Notes: generated by a model from the letters alone, not told the origin. Positions 51,110 to 61,077 are shown, counted from the first letter of the stretch. The stretch: DNA of 64,000 bases from G963665495 sp963665495 (GCA_963665495.1 OY762289.1:310001-374000), one strand, 5' to 3'. Made by a program: numbers and translations.

Positions 51110-53073
51110 TAGAGTCCGCCTCCCAACAGCAAGAGCAGCAGCAGGCCCGCTGCGATGTTGACTTTGGCCGTGAGTTTGGATTCTCCGAAGATGTTTTCCA
51201 GGTAGTAGTTGCTGGTGGCCAGGGTTACGGTGCTACGCATGGGACCTGCAAACGTGCCCGGTTCGGGCAGGTTGAGTCCGCTCATGTACGGCGCGGTGTA
51301 ACGCGACGTACGGGCTTTGCGCAGGCCAAGCCAGGCTGCTATCAATCCCAGCAACGCCACCAGGTACATCGGACGGACCCAGTTCGAAACGTCGTAGGCC
51401 ATCCACTGACCGTCCAGTGCGCCGTTGAATCCAGGCAAGGCCAGGATCTGGGTTCCGGCAACCTTCATATCGTGGAAGATGGCCAGCACGGACGGAGCAA
51501 AGTTGGCGTAAAGCCAGGGAGTGGTCAGCGGCAGAACCAGCGCCGCGGCGCAGAGCAGCACCAGGGGCGTACGCGTGAGGAAATGCTGCGGCTCCGGGCT
51601 GGGACTGTCCTGCAGGGAAGGGCTGGCGATGCCGAGCATGGTGCCGGCCCAGCGCGCCCAGTACATGACGGTGAACGCGCTGCCCAGGGCGAGCATCACG
51701 GTGAGCAGCAGGTTGCTGGTGGCGCTTTCGATGGCCAGCCATTTGCCGAAGAGCATGCCGAAGGGCGGCAGAATCATGGTCAGTACGCCGATGGTGGCGA
51801 TAATGGCCGTGACCGGCATGATTTTGTACAACCCGCGCATGACTTCGATGTCCCGGCTGCCGATTGTCTGCTCGATGGTGCCGACGCAGAGGAAGAGCAG
51901 CGCCTTGGATGCGGCGTGGAAAACGATGAGCATCAAGCCGCAGACAATGGCCGTGGGCGTGTTGATGCCGGCGCAGGCTATGATCAGTCCGAGGTTGCTG
52001 ATGGTCGAGTAGGCCAGGATTTTTTTGCCGTTGCTTTGTCCCAGGGCCAGGGCCGAGGCGGCCAGGAATGTGAATCCGCCGCAGATGGCCACGCCGTAGC
52101 CCACGAAGGTGCCCTCGAATGCGGGGGCGAAACGCAGGCACAGGAACACGCCGGCTTTGACCATGGTGCTCGAATGCAGCAGGCCGGAAACCGGTGTGGG
52201 GGCGACCATGGCGCCCAGCAGCCAGCGCTGGAAGGGCAGGGATGCCGCTTTGACCATGCCGGCGATGACAAAGAAGGCGATGCCGGTGATGGCCATGGGA
52301 ACGGCCGGAGTCAGCTTGATGAAGGCCTGGATGTCCAGCGTGCCGATGGTGGCGTAGATGATCCAGATGCCCAGAAGCAGGCAGAGGCCCCCGATGCTGT
52401 TCATCCACAGGGCGGTCATGGAGTTGTGCTTTGCAATCGGCGTACGGTCGTGCCCGATGAGCAGGAAGGAACAGAGTGTGGTGACTTCAAAAAAGAAGTA
52501 GAGGTGCAGGATGTTGTTGGTGAGCACCAGACCGTGCATGGCGCCGAAAAAGAGCAGCATGACGGCGAAAAAGGCAGGTTCGCCGGCTGTTTTAGCTTCC
52601 TTTTTCATGTGCGCTTCGTGCGTTTTCATATAGGGAATGGCGTAAACGGCAATGGCCGACCCTACCAGCGAAACCACCAGAGTCAGAATGATACTGTGCG
52701 TATCGCAGTGGATGCTGGGAAAAGCGCTTTCGTGATTGACCAGAAAAAATTCAATGAATACCAGCAGAACAAGTTGGAGGGTTGCAAGAACGGATACTAA
52801 CGGATGCTTGCGTTTGATGCCGACTCCCAGAATCACGAACAGCAGCACGAAGTCCGCCAGAGTGATGAGGAAGTTGATGCTGACGCCGGCGATGTGTTCC
52901 GGCGAGGCCTCGAAGGGGCCCGCGTACGCCAGAAGAATCGCACAGACGGAAACGACGGCAGCCGAGAGAAGGACTAGCCCAGTTCTGAGTGGCCTGCTGC
53001 GCAGTACGGTGAACGCGGCAAGCCCGGCAAGAAATGGGTACACAATAAGAAAGAACAAAAGGGAACTGTGCAT
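51109..53073 (-). CDS. echA: Ech hydrogenase membrane subunit A (NuoL/Mrp-antiporter-like)
   Basis: This 654-residue protein has about 16 membrane segments and the Mrp/NuoL core, with KAASLPFQRWLLGAMVAPTP, SGLLHSSTMVKAGVFLCLRF and FHAASKALLFLCVGTIEQTI, which contain the Lys and His residues of the proton channel. It couples ferredoxin-dependent proton reduction to H+ or Na+ pumping. It is the first ech gene. Upstream (53074-53300) is an AT-rich stretch that should hold the ech promoter; only weak matches are seen. Confidence 0.95.
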   Translation of the reverse strand: MHSSLLFFLIVYPFLAGLAAFTVLRSRPLRTGLVLLSAAVVSVCAILLAYAGPFEASPEHIAGVSINFLITLADFVLLFVILGVGIKRKHPLVSVLATLQLVLLVFIEFFLVNHESAFPSIHCDTHSIILTLVVSLVGSAIAVYAIPYMKTHEAHMKKEAKTAGEPAFFAVMLLFFGAMHGLVLTNNILHLYFFFEVTTLCSFLLIGHDRTPIAKHNSMTALWMNSIGGLCLLLGIWIIYATIGTLDIQAFIKLTPAVPMAITGIAFFVIAGMVKAASLPFQRWLLGAMVAPTPVSGLLHSSTMVKAGVFLCLRFAPAFEGTFVGYGVAICGGFTFLAASALALGQSNGKKILAYSTISNLGLIIACAGINTPTAIVCGLMLIVFHAASKALLFLCVGTIEQTIGSRDIEVMRGLYKIMPVTAIIATIGVLTMILPPFGMLFGKWLAIESATSNLLLTVMLALGSAFTVMYWARWAGTMLGIASPSLQDSPSPEPQHFLTRTPLVLLCAAALVLPLTTPWLYANFAPSVLAIFHDMKVAGTQILALPGFNGALDGQWMAYDVSNWVRPMYLVALLGLIAAWLGLRKARTSRYTAPYMSGLNLPEPGTFAGPMRSTVTLATSNYYLENIFGESKLTAKVNIAAGLLLLLLLGGGL

Positions 53074-53306
53074 GGATACTCGCTCTCATGGATGGGGGCG
53101 GTTGGTTGATAAACCCCCGGTTTGCTCCTGATGCGCTATAATGCTACGACCCTAGCCATATTTGTTAAAATTTCTACATCGTTATTCCACTACTTTCAAC
53201 GTGTTTTCGTAATTGCGCAAAAGATCGCACATTTGCTGGAAAAGTAGCATATTTTGTGCTTATTTGAACATGATGGGGAGAGCACTAAAAAAAATTAAAA
53301 AATTGC

Positions 53307-53336
53307 TTGACTAGGGGCTCGCTGTCTGGCTATAAA
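53307..53336 (+). promoter_or_regulatory. Promoter of tRNA-Lys
   Basis: TTGACT (53307-53312) and TATAAA (53331-53336) are 18 bases apart, placing the start about 8 bases before the mature tRNA. Confidence 0.75.
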
Positions 53337-53351
53337 GCTTTCTTCCGACGG

Positions 53352-53427
53352 GGGCCATTGGCTCAATTGGTAGAGCAGTGGACTCTTAATCCATTGGTTC
53401 AAGGTTCGAGTCCTTGATGGCCCACCA
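53352..53427 (+). tRNA. tRNA-Lys (anticodon CTT)
   Basis: The 76-base gene folds into a complete cloverleaf: acceptor stem GGGCCAT/ATGGCCC, D-arm GCTC/GAGC, anticodon stem GTGGA/TCCAT with loop CTCTTAA (anticodon CTT), T-arm CAAGG/CCTTG with TTCGAGT loop, and encoded CCA at 53425-53427. It probably serves as the attachment site for the element that follows. Confidence 0.97.
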
Positions 53428-53436
53428 GAAAATTCA

Positions 53437-53471
53437 ACGGGTTATGCTGGAAACAGCGTAACCCGTTTTTC
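53437..53471 (+). terminator. Terminator after tRNA-Lys
   Basis: ACGGGTTATGCTG and CAGCGTAACCCGT form a 13-bp stem with one G-T pair and a GAAA loop, followed by TTTTT. Confidence 0.9.
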
Positions 53472-53886
53472 TTTGGTCTTGAAAATTCCACCAAAATTCC
53501 ACCAGTTGAAAAAGCAAGGGCGTTGCCAGCAGCGACGGCTCAAGCGGCATCAGCAATTTCATTGTCCCCGGCCATGTTCGCCTATTGTAGTTTTCAGGCT
53601 ACTTACCATACCCTCGGAAGGGGGGAGGGCAAAAGTCTGTCGATGCTTTCCCCTGGACCGAATGCGCCCTTGCGTACGCAGTTTTTTAAAAAATTGGGGG
53701 CTATTTTTGGGTACAGCAAATAGTTCGAACTCGTATGGCTGAAGTTGGGGTAATTCTTTATTTATATTGTATTGTTTTTTTGATAAAGCTGGAGACGGAG
53801 GGGTAATTCCCTTGAATCATTAAATCTTATTTAATGTTTTTTCCCTTTCTACTCTTCGGGGATAGCACAGGGAATAATCTGGAGAT
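53472..53886. other. Left junction of the putative element; no supported gene
   Basis: These 415 bases separate the tRNA terminator from hsdM. Near the left is a short direct repeat, TTCCACCA-AAA-TTCCACCA (53487-53505), of the kind found at tRNA-linked integration junctions. Short open frames at 53473-53742 have no ribosome site and no recognisable protein. The last 150 bases are AT-rich and presumably hold the hsdM promoter. Confidence 0.45.
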
Positions 53887-56070
53887 ATGAATTTGAACGT
53901 CCATTCGCATGAAGAACTCAAGGCTAAAATTTGGGAAATCGCAAACAGGCTTCGTGGCCCGTACAGGCCGCCCCAGTATCGGCTGGTCATGTTGCCTATT
54001 GTTGTTTTGCGCAGACTTGATTGCGTGCTTGAGCCAACCAAAGATGCTGTTTTAAAGCAATATGAAAAGCTACAGGCTCAGGAAATGCCGGAACCTGCAA
54101 TGGTGCGGATGTTAAGCAACGCTGCCGATCCGAATAGAAAGCACCCACTTTACAATACCAGTCCGTACACCTTCTCCAGATTACTGGAGGATGCGGAGAA
54201 CATTGCCCCCAATCTAGTTGCATATATCAATGGCTTTTCAGCAACAGCGCGGGAAATTTTCGATAAATTTAAATTCAATGATCAGATTGAAAAACTGGAC
54301 GCCAGCAACCGGCTTTTTACCATTGTGAAGTTGATGGCGGATGTGGATCTGCATCCAGACCGGATAGACAACCTCCAGATGGGTTACCTGTTTGAGCATT
54401 TGGTGATGCGATTCAATGAGCAGGCCAATGAAGAGGCAGGAGACCATTTTACCCCGCGCGAGGTTATCCGGCTTATGGCCAACCTGATTTATACCAATGA
54501 ACAGGATGTCTACACGCCCGGCATTTACCGCACTATTTATGATCCGGCCTGCGGTACGGGCGGTATGCTCTCCGAATCGGAAAAATATATTCTCGCCCAG
54601 AATAAACAAGCTAACTTGTCGCTTTATGGCCAGGAATATAATGACGAGGCCTGGGCTATTTGTTGTTCAGATTTGCTTATTAAGGATGAAGATACGTCAA
54701 ATATAGTGCTCGGGGATACCCTTGGAGATGGTAAAACACATGACGGATTTGAAGGGGAACAGTTTCATTATCTTTTGGCCAATCCACCTTTTGGCGTCGA
54801 ATGGAAAGACCAAAAGAAGATAGTTGATAATGAGCACAAGGAGCATGGCTTTAGCGGACGTTTTGGAGCTGGATTGCCTGCTATTAATGATGGATCTTTG
54901 CTTTTTCTACAGCATATGATTTCCAAAATGCATCCCTATGCCGAGGGGGATGAAAATCTGGTTGGTTCCAAAATAGCCATTGTTTTCAACGGCTCGCCTC
55001 TTTTTTCGGGTGATGCCGGTTCAGGTCCGTCCAATATCCGGCGTTGGATTATTGAAAACGATTGGCTTGATGCCATCATAGCCTTGCCGGACCAGTTGTT
55101 CTACAATACAGGGATTTATACGTATATCTGGCTCGTGACCAACCGCAAGGTTCCGGAACACAAACGAAAGGTGCAGCTCATCGACGGAACCCGTTTTTTT
55201 CAGAAAATGAAAAAAAGCCTGAACAATAAGCGTAACGAAATTACAGATGAACAGATTGCTCATCTGACCAAGGTCTATGGCAACTATGAAGATGGGGAAA
55301 CCGCTGAGGTACAGATCAATGGTAACACCGAAACCCGCGTCATTTCCCGTATCTTCGAAAATAGTGAATTTGGTTTTTTGAAGGTAACGGTAGAGCGCCC
55401 GCTACGCATGAATTTTGAGGCAACTCCGGAACGAATTGCCCGTCTTGATGCGCAGGCTGCATTCGCCAATCTGGCCACATCCAAGAAGCGCAAAAACGAG
55501 GCCGCAGCGGCACGCGAAATAGCGGAAGGCGTCAAGCTGCAGGGGACCATCCGAAGCGTACTCGCCAGCCTTGAAAGTAAAGGCCGGTATATGGACCGTG
55601 AAATCTTTCAGACAGATATGACGCGAGCTGCCAAAAAGGCAGACATCAAGATACCGGCAACGATAAAAAAGGCGATATTTGGCGCGCTTGGGGAGCGTGA
55701 CCAGGCAGCCGCCATTTGCCGTGACAACAAAGGCAGGCAAGAGCCTGACAGTGAACTACGCGACACAGAGAATATCCCTTTACCCGAGGACGCGTACTTG
55801 CCTCTGCCCATGGAATTTGGTCCTGACAAACCCAATGAAAAACTGATTGAAGCATATAAACAATGGGTTGACAGTTACATTGCCCGTGAGGTGTTGCCAC
55901 ACGTGCCGGACGCTTGGGTTGACTACGACAAAACCAAGGTTGGCTACGAAATCCCCATCAACAGGCATTTTTATGTATACAAGCCGCCACGTCCTTTGAA
56001 TGAAATTGAGAAGGATATTACAAAAATTGAAGGGGAAATTGCAGAACTGCTGCGGGGCTTAGTTGCATGA
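53887..56070 (+). CDS. hsdM: Type I restriction-modification DNA methyltransferase (M subunit)
   Basis: This 727-residue N6-adenine methylase has an N-terminal helical domain (HSHEELKAKIWEIANRLRGP), the SAM-binding motif DPACGTGGM (D219) and the catalytic motif NPPFGVEW (N299). A long C-terminal region follows, with coiled-coil parts (AAFANLATSKKRKNEAAAAR and the end NEIEKDITKIEGEIAELLRG). It modifies the host target as part of M2S and is also needed for restriction. ATG 53887 follows TGGAGA. The hsdS start overlaps its stop by 4 bases. Confidence 0.97.
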   Translation: MNLNVHSHEELKAKIWEIANRLRGPYRPPQYRLVMLPIVVLRRLDCVLEPTKDAVLKQYEKLQAQEMPEPAMVRMLSNAADPNRKHPLYNTSPYTFSRLLEDAENIAPNLVAYINGFSATAREIFDKFKFNDQIEKLDASNRLFTIVKLMADVDLHPDRIDNLQMGYLFEHLVMRFNEQANEEAGDHFTPREVIRLMANLIYTNEQDVYTPGIYRTIYDPACGTGGMLSESEKYILAQNKQANLSLYGQEYNDEAWAICCSDLLIKDEDTSNIVLGDTLGDGKTHDGFEGEQFHYLLANPPFGVEWKDQKKIVDNEHKEHGFSGRFGAGLPAINDGSLLFLQHMISKMHPYAEGDENLVGSKIAIVFNGSPLFSGDAGSGPSNIRRWIIENDWLDAIIALPDQLFYNTGIYTYIWLVTNRKVPEHKRKVQLIDGTRFFQKMKKSLNNKRNEITDEQIAHLTKVYGNYEDGETAEVQINGNTETRVISRIFENSEFGFLKVTVERPLRMNFEATPERIARLDAQAAFANLATSKKRKNEAAAAREIAEGVKLQGTIRSVLASLESKGRYMDREIFQTDMTRAAKKADIKIPATIKKAIFGALGERDQAAAICRDNKGRQEPDSELRDTENIPLPEDAYLPLPMEFGPDKPNEKLIEAYKQWVDSYIAREVLPHVPDAWVDYDKTKVGYEIPINRHFYVYKPPRPLNEIEKDITKIEGEIAELLRGLVA

Positions 56071-57371
56071 CTAAACTAAATTGGAACACGCCCCCCAAAA
56101 AAAACGAGCTACCTTCCGGATGGAAGAGAAGACGTTTACGATTCGATGGTCAGATTAATCCCAAAAAATCATCCCTTAGAGTCCCCTTTGATACTATTGT
56201 GTCTTTTGTTCCCATGGAAGCTATCGGCGAGCATGGAACGCTTGATTTGAGTGATACACGGGAATTGGGAGACGTCTATGATGGATACACTTATTTTGCT
56301 GATGGAGATGTATGTCTTGCTAAAATTACTCCGTGTTTTGAAAATGGAAAAGGAGCACTTGCAGAAGGCCTTAAAAATGGAATTGGTTTTGGGACCACAG
56401 AACTTCATGTAATCCGTACTAACTCAAGTGTTGATCAACGTTTTATGTACTATATTTCAGTCGCAGATGACTTTAGAAAAATCGGTGAGTCTGAAATGTA
56501 CGGAGCAGGGGGGCAAAAGCGAATAAGTGAATGCTTCATCAAAGATTGGATGCCACCCCTTCCTCCTCTCGAAACCCAACAACGAATTGCCCAGTTCCTA
56601 GATGAAAAAACGGCTAACATTGACGCTCTGATTGAGAAAAAGCGTGAATTGTTGACCCGGCTGGCCGAGAAACGCCAAGCGCTTATCACCAGGGCAGTGA
56701 CCAAGGGATTAAACCCGGATGCCCCGATGAAGCCTTCGGGTATTGATTGGTTGGGGGATATTCCGGCGCATTGGGATGTTCTGCCATTAAAAAGAGTACT
56801 TTCTAGTTCTACTTACGGCATTTCTGCTTCTCTACAACCACATGGAGAATTTGCAATATTAAGAATGGGCAATTTGGAAAATGGAGAAATAGATTTTAAT
56901 GAACTACGATTTCTAGATGATATTGACGAAGATTTGCTTTTAGAACCTCGGGATGTAATTTTTAATAGAACGAATAGCCTTGATCTTGTAGGAAAAACGT
57001 CAGTTTTTTGTGGGTTTGATGATTATCCTGTTTCATTTGCTTCCTATTTGGTCCGTTTTCGATTTTACAAGAACTATGTACCCGAGTATGCCAACTATAT
57101 AATGGGGACAAAAGAATTATTAGATCTTGCTCGTACTCTCGCCCTTCGCAGTATAGGGCAAGCGAATTTGAATCCTTCAAGATACGCTATGATATCATTC
57201 CCTGTGCCATCTGTTCATGAACAGACTATAATAGTTTCTCTCCTAGATAATTATAATAAAAAATTTTCTGAGGCAAATGACAAAATTGCAAAATCTATCA
57301 ATATTCTAGAGGAATATAGGAGTTGTATAGTTACATCAGCTGTTACAGGACTCATCAAGGAGTTAACATGA
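56067..57371 (+). CDS. hsdS: Type I restriction-modification specificity subunit
   Basis: This 434-residue protein has two target-recognition domains (about 15-160 and 235-370), each followed by a helical spacer. The first ends in LPPLETQQRIAQFLDEKTAN, then IDALIEKKRELLTRLAEKRQ; the second domain opens GIDWLGDIPAHWDVLPLKRV. The two halves read the two parts of a split DNA target. The second half is distinctly AT-rich, consistent with exchange of recognition domains. It overlaps hsdM and the following small gene by 4 bases each. Confidence 0.96.
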   Translation: MTKLNWNTPPKKNELPSGWKRRRLRFDGQINPKKSSLRVPFDTIVSFVPMEAIGEHGTLDLSDTRELGDVYDGYTYFADGDVCLAKITPCFENGKGALAEGLKNGIGFGTTELHVIRTNSSVDQRFMYYISVADDFRKIGESEMYGAGGQKRISECFIKDWMPPLPPLETQQRIAQFLDEKTANIDALIEKKRELLTRLAEKRQALITRAVTKGLNPDAPMKPSGIDWLGDIPAHWDVLPLKRVLSSSTYGISASLQPHGEFAILRMGNLENGEIDFNELRFLDDIDEDLLLEPRDVIFNRTNSLDLVGKTSVFCGFDDYPVSFASYLVRFRFYKNYVPEYANYIMGTKELLDLARTLALRSIGQANLNPSRYAMISFPVPSVHEQTIIVSLLDNYNKKFSEANDKIAKSINILEEYRSCIVTSAVTGLIKELT

Positions 57372-57979
57372 CTCTTGATGCTAAAACATACTTTGAACAT
57401 CTAAAGGCTTACGTTAATTGTGAATATATTATGCATGATGGCGATGGTGGTAAAGTTGTTTTAGTAGAGAATTTTTTTCATCCTGAAGATGTAAAACCCA
57501 AAAAGCGTAGGATTACTTTGTTATTGCCTGGAGTTGGAATGGCTTTCAAACTTGATCTCGATGATTTTGAAAATTCTAGAAGAAAGAACAAGCCAGCGCT
57601 TTTTCACTTTTTGGATGACACCTCTAAGCCATGGTCAAAACGATGTGATTTTGTGATTTTTCATGTGGATAAAAAATCTTTTCGTGCGGATTGCATTGAA
57701 TTTAAATCTAAAAGTTTGGCACACGATAAGATAGTACCACAGCTCACGGCTGGTTCCCGCTGGGTGCGCAGCCTGAAGCGTACTATTGAACATTATACTG
57801 GTTACACTCGTCGTATAAAACTGCGTAAATTTGTTTTTGCTGAAAATGAGAATCCAGAAGCTTATCTTGATGCTAATAGACAACTTAAAGCAGATCCTTC
57901 TATTCGTTATTATCATTATAACGAGGTGCAAGGTCATTCGATAGCTGATCTTGTTAATATCTCTGAACAGGAGATTTAG
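57368..57979 (+). CDS. Small PD-(D/E)XK nuclease-like protein inside the type I R-M operon
   Basis: This 203-residue soluble protein lies between hsdS and hsdR, which is not the usual three-gene layout. ATG 57368 overlaps the hsdS stop by 4 bases, and hsdR begins 2 bases after its stop, so it is translated as part of the operon. D94 in KRCDFVIFHVDKKSF, followed by E111-x-K113 in DCIEFKSKSLAHDKI, fits a PD-(D/E)XK active-site pattern, with a helix after it. I do not recognise the family. It could be an accessory nuclease, an immunity or a control protein; function is inference. It is AT-rich like the end of hsdS. Confidence 0.85.
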   Translation: MTLDAKTYFEHLKAYVNCEYIMHDGDGGKVVLVENFFHPEDVKPKKRRITLLLPGVGMAFKLDLDDFENSRRKNKPALFHFLDDTSKPWSKRCDFVIFHVDKKSFRADCIEFKSKSLAHDKIVPQLTAGSRWVRSLKRTIEHYTGYTRRIKLRKFVFAENENPEAYLDANRQLKADPSIRYYHYNEVQGHSIADLVNISEQEI

Positions 57980-57981
57980 CC

Positions 57982-60900
57982 GTGTCTGGACACACCGAAC
58001 GTGATTTCGAGCAAGCCATTGAAGTCGAGTTAACCACCTCTGGCGGCTACGCAAGACGCACCCACAAGGATTACGACGAATCCTTAGCTCTATTCCCTGC
58101 GGATCTCGTCGGATTCCTCCAGGAAAGCCAGCCCGTGAGGTGGTCGGCCTTAGAAAAACTTCTCGGGGACAAGACTGAAGCAACCATCCTCAATAATTTG
58201 GCCAAGGAATTGGAATTGAAAGGGACGCTTCATGTCCTACGTCATGGCTTCAAATGCTACGGCAAAATATTCCAGCTGGCGTATTTTCGTCCGAACACAA
58301 GCATGAATGACGAGGCGGCCAGACTCTATGCCTTGAATCGTCTGACCATTACGAGGCAAGTCGCTTTTACCTCGGTTATGAAGAAAAACGATGGCAAGCA
58401 CCGGCGTTGTATTATCGATGTGACGCTGGCCGTGAACGGTATCCCTGTGGTGACGGTGGAACTCAAGAATCCGTTGACCGGACAACGAGCCGTTGACGCG
58501 ATTACTCAATATCAACAGGACCGCGATGAAAGGGATTTGCTGTTTGCCTTTAAAAAAAGGGCGCTCGTTCACTTTGCCGTGGATCCGGACGAAGTCTGGA
58601 TGACCACACGCTTGCAGGGCAAGGAGACTTTTTTTCTTCCCTTTAATCGCGGCAACAACCACGGGGCGGGGAATCCTCCTATGGAGGAAAACTGGAAAAC
58701 GCATTATCTTTGGGATGAGGTCCTGCAGGCTGACAGCCTTTTGGAGATCCTTCAGAGATTTATGCATCTCGAGATCAAGGATAGGCAGATCAAAACCGCG
58801 AAAGGAGGAATGCGGACCGTACGCAAGGAAAAAATGATTTTTCCGCGTTATCATCAGCTTGATGTGGTGAGGAAGCTTGTTGCGCATTCCAAGGTTAGTG
58901 GAGCGGGGCATAACTATTTGATCCAGCATTCGGCAGGATCCGGCAAGTCAAATTCCATTGCTTGGCTAGCACATCGTTTGGCTAGCCTGCATGACGAGCA
59001 GGATACAAAGATATTTCATTCGGTCGTGGTGGTAACAGACCGTCGAGTACTTGATCAGCAATTGCAGAATACTATTTATCAATTCGAGCACAAGACTGGC
59101 GTAGTTGAGAAAATTGATGAAGATACGCAACAGCTTGTGCGGGCGCTTTCACAGGGAACGCCTATTGTTATAACGACTATCCAAAAATTTCCGTTTATTT
59201 CCCAGGCGCTTTCTTCATTAGAGAAAAAGGGAGAAGGCGTTACGATCGATACGGCAGGCAAACGCTACGCTATTATTGTGGACGAAGCGCATTCGTCCCA
59301 AAGTGGCGAGACAGCAACGGCGCTACGTGGCATGCTGAATAAAGACGGCATTGAGGCGGCCATAGCGGCCCAGCTTTCCAACGAGGAAGATTCGGAAACA
59401 CTGGATGAAGCCAGTGTGAAAGCACTTCGCGAGGCAATGCAAAGATCCCGTCAGCCTAACCTGAGTTTTTTTGCCTTTACAGCGACTCCCAAGTTCAAGA
59501 CCAAAGCATTGTTTGACGAACCAGGACCTTCGGGAATTTCCCCTTTTCATGAGTACACCATGCGGCAGGCAATCGAGGAAAATTTTATCCTGGATGTGCT
59601 GGAAAACTACACGACCTACAAACGTTTTTTCGGTTTGATAAAACAAATAGAAGATGACCCCGAAGTGCCGCGAAAGAAGGCTGCCAAGGCGTTGACGCGC
59701 TACCTGGAGTTGCACCCCGTCAACATTGATCAGGTTGTTTCCGTAATCGTCGAACATTTTCGTTTATCTGTTATGCACGAACTTGGAGGGCGGGCCAAGG
59801 CCATGGTGGTTACTGGTTCCCGTTTGTCCGCCGTCAAGTATAAGCTGGCTTTTGACCGCTACATCAACGAGCACGGGTACTCTGGAATTCGTTCTTTGGT
59901 TGCCTTTTCCGGCACTGTGGAAGATCCAGACGATCCGGGTTCTGCCTACACGGAAGTTTCTATGAATGATGGACTGGCGGAAAGTGAACTTCCGGCAACG
60001 TTCGAACGGGATGATTACCGTGTGCTCCTCGTGGCAGAAAAGTATCAGACAGGTTTTGACCAGCCGTTATTGCAAACCATGTACGTTGTGAAGAAGCTTT
60101 CTGGCGTACAAGCTGTTCAGACGCTTTCGCGGCTCAACCGTACTGCTCCAGGTAAAACGAGAACGTTTATTCTCGACTTTGCCAATGAAGCGGATGACAT
60201 CTACAAGGCTTTCAAACCCTATTACGAATCCACGCCCGTTGGTGAGAATGCCGATCCCCATAGGCTTTCCGAACTGCAGTATCGTTTGCAGGAATGGGCC
60301 ATTTTTACTCCTGATGACGTGAAGGCCTTTACAGACGTCTGGTATCGTAAAAAGCGCGAACATTCCGCCACCGACCACCGGCAGATGAATGCCATTCTTG
60401 ACGCCGTGGTCCAGCGTTTCCTTGATCTGGAGGAAGACGAGCAGGAGCAGTTTAGAGGACAACTTACGGCATACCGCAATTTGTATGCTTTTCTTTCGCA
60501 GGTTATTCCTTACCAGGATAGCGACCTCGAAAAATTATACGCCTTTGCACGAAATTTATTGTCGAAATTGCCGCCTCCAGGCGATGGAAAAGCGTTTGAC
60601 TTGGATGATGAAGTTGCTCTGCGCTATTTTCGACTTCAACAGATGACAGAAGGGTCTATTGACTTGTCCGCTGGTGAAGCTATGCCACTGAAAGGTCCAA
60701 CAGATGTTGGTACCGCTGGAACCAAAGACGAGGAAGTTGCCCTTTCCAGTTTGGTTGAAAAACTTAATGAGCGGTTTGGTACAGACTTTACTGAGGCCGA
60801 TCAGTTGTTTTTTGATCAGATACGCGCCAGTGCCGAGCTTAATGAAAGTATAGTTGAAGCGGTTCGGGCCAACAACTTTTCAAATTTTTCAGCGTATTTT

Positions 60901-61059
60901 GATAAGATCCTCGATGAACTCTTCATTGCTCGTATGGAGGGTAACGAAGAGATTTTTACCCGCGTTATGACTGATAAGGAATTTCGGGCCACAGCACATA
61001 GTTATTTAGCCCAGGAGATATTTCAACGCGTACGGGAAGAAGAGCCGACAACAGAATAG
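57982..61059 (+). CDS. hsdR: Type I restriction endonuclease (R subunit)
   Basis: This 1025-residue protein has an N-terminal PD-(D/E)XK nuclease domain (D146 in CIIDVTLAV; E160-x-K162 in VTVELKNPL). A superfamily 2 translocase follows, with Walker A HSAGSGKSNSIAWLAH (K322), the DEAH box IIVDEAHSSQSG (D434) and FFAFTATPKFKTKALF. The second RecA domain has VAEKYQTGFDQPLLQTMYV and LSRLNRT. The C-terminal part binds the M/S core. It starts with GTG 57982 behind AGGAG. It cuts foreign unmodified DNA after translocation. It converges with the small minus-strand module. Confidence 0.97.
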   Translation: MSGHTERDFEQAIEVELTTSGGYARRTHKDYDESLALFPADLVGFLQESQPVRWSALEKLLGDKTEATILNNLAKELELKGTLHVLRHGFKCYGKIFQLAYFRPNTSMNDEAARLYALNRLTITRQVAFTSVMKKNDGKHRRCIIDVTLAVNGIPVVTVELKNPLTGQRAVDAITQYQQDRDERDLLFAFKKRALVHFAVDPDEVWMTTRLQGKETFFLPFNRGNNHGAGNPPMEENWKTHYLWDEVLQADSLLEILQRFMHLEIKDRQIKTAKGGMRTVRKEKMIFPRYHQLDVVRKLVAHSKVSGAGHNYLIQHSAGSGKSNSIAWLAHRLASLHDEQDTKIFHSVVVVTDRRVLDQQLQNTIYQFEHKTGVVEKIDEDTQQLVRALSQGTPIVITTIQKFPFISQALSSLEKKGEGVTIDTAGKRYAIIVDEAHSSQSGETATALRGMLNKDGIEAAIAAQLSNEEDSETLDEASVKALREAMQRSRQPNLSFFAFTATPKFKTKALFDEPGPSGISPFHEYTMRQAIEENFILDVLENYTTYKRFFGLIKQIEDDPEVPRKKAAKALTRYLELHPVNIDQVVSVIVEHFRLSVMHELGGRAKAMVVTGSRLSAVKYKLAFDRYINEHGYSGIRSLVAFSGTVEDPDDPGSAYTEVSMNDGLAESELPATFERDDYRVLLVAEKYQTGFDQPLLQTMYVVKKLSGVQAVQTLSRLNRTAPGKTRTFILDFANEADDIYKAFKPYYESTPVGENADPHRLSELQYRLQEWAIFTPDDVKAFTDVWYRKKREHSATDHRQMNAILDAVVQRFLDLEEDEQEQFRGQLTAYRNLYAFLSQVIPYQDSDLEKLYAFARNLLSKLPPPGDGKAFDLDDEVALRYFRLQQMTEGSIDLSAGEAMPLKGPTDVGTAGTKDEEVALSSLVEKLNERFGTDFTEADQLFFDQIRASAELNESIVEAVRANNFSNFSAYFDKILDELFIARMEGNEEIFTRVMTDKEFRATAHSYLAQEIFQRVREEEPTTE

Positions 61060-61077
61060 GGTGAAAAACGAATTAAC

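Noticed and set aside
51472..52800. 442-codon plus-strand frame antisense to echA
   Set aside because: Gln/Gly/Asp-rich antisense translation of membrane segments; echA is unmistakable.
53074..53160. Sigma-54-like promoter (TGGC...GC) upstream of echA
   Set aside because: On the minus strand the GG-to-GC spacing is 11 instead of the required 10 bases; sigma-70 matches there are also weak.
53473..53742. 89-codon frame after the tRNA terminator, possible integrase remnant
   Set aside because: No ribosome site and no integrase motif; the TTCCACCA repeats are suggestive only of a junction.
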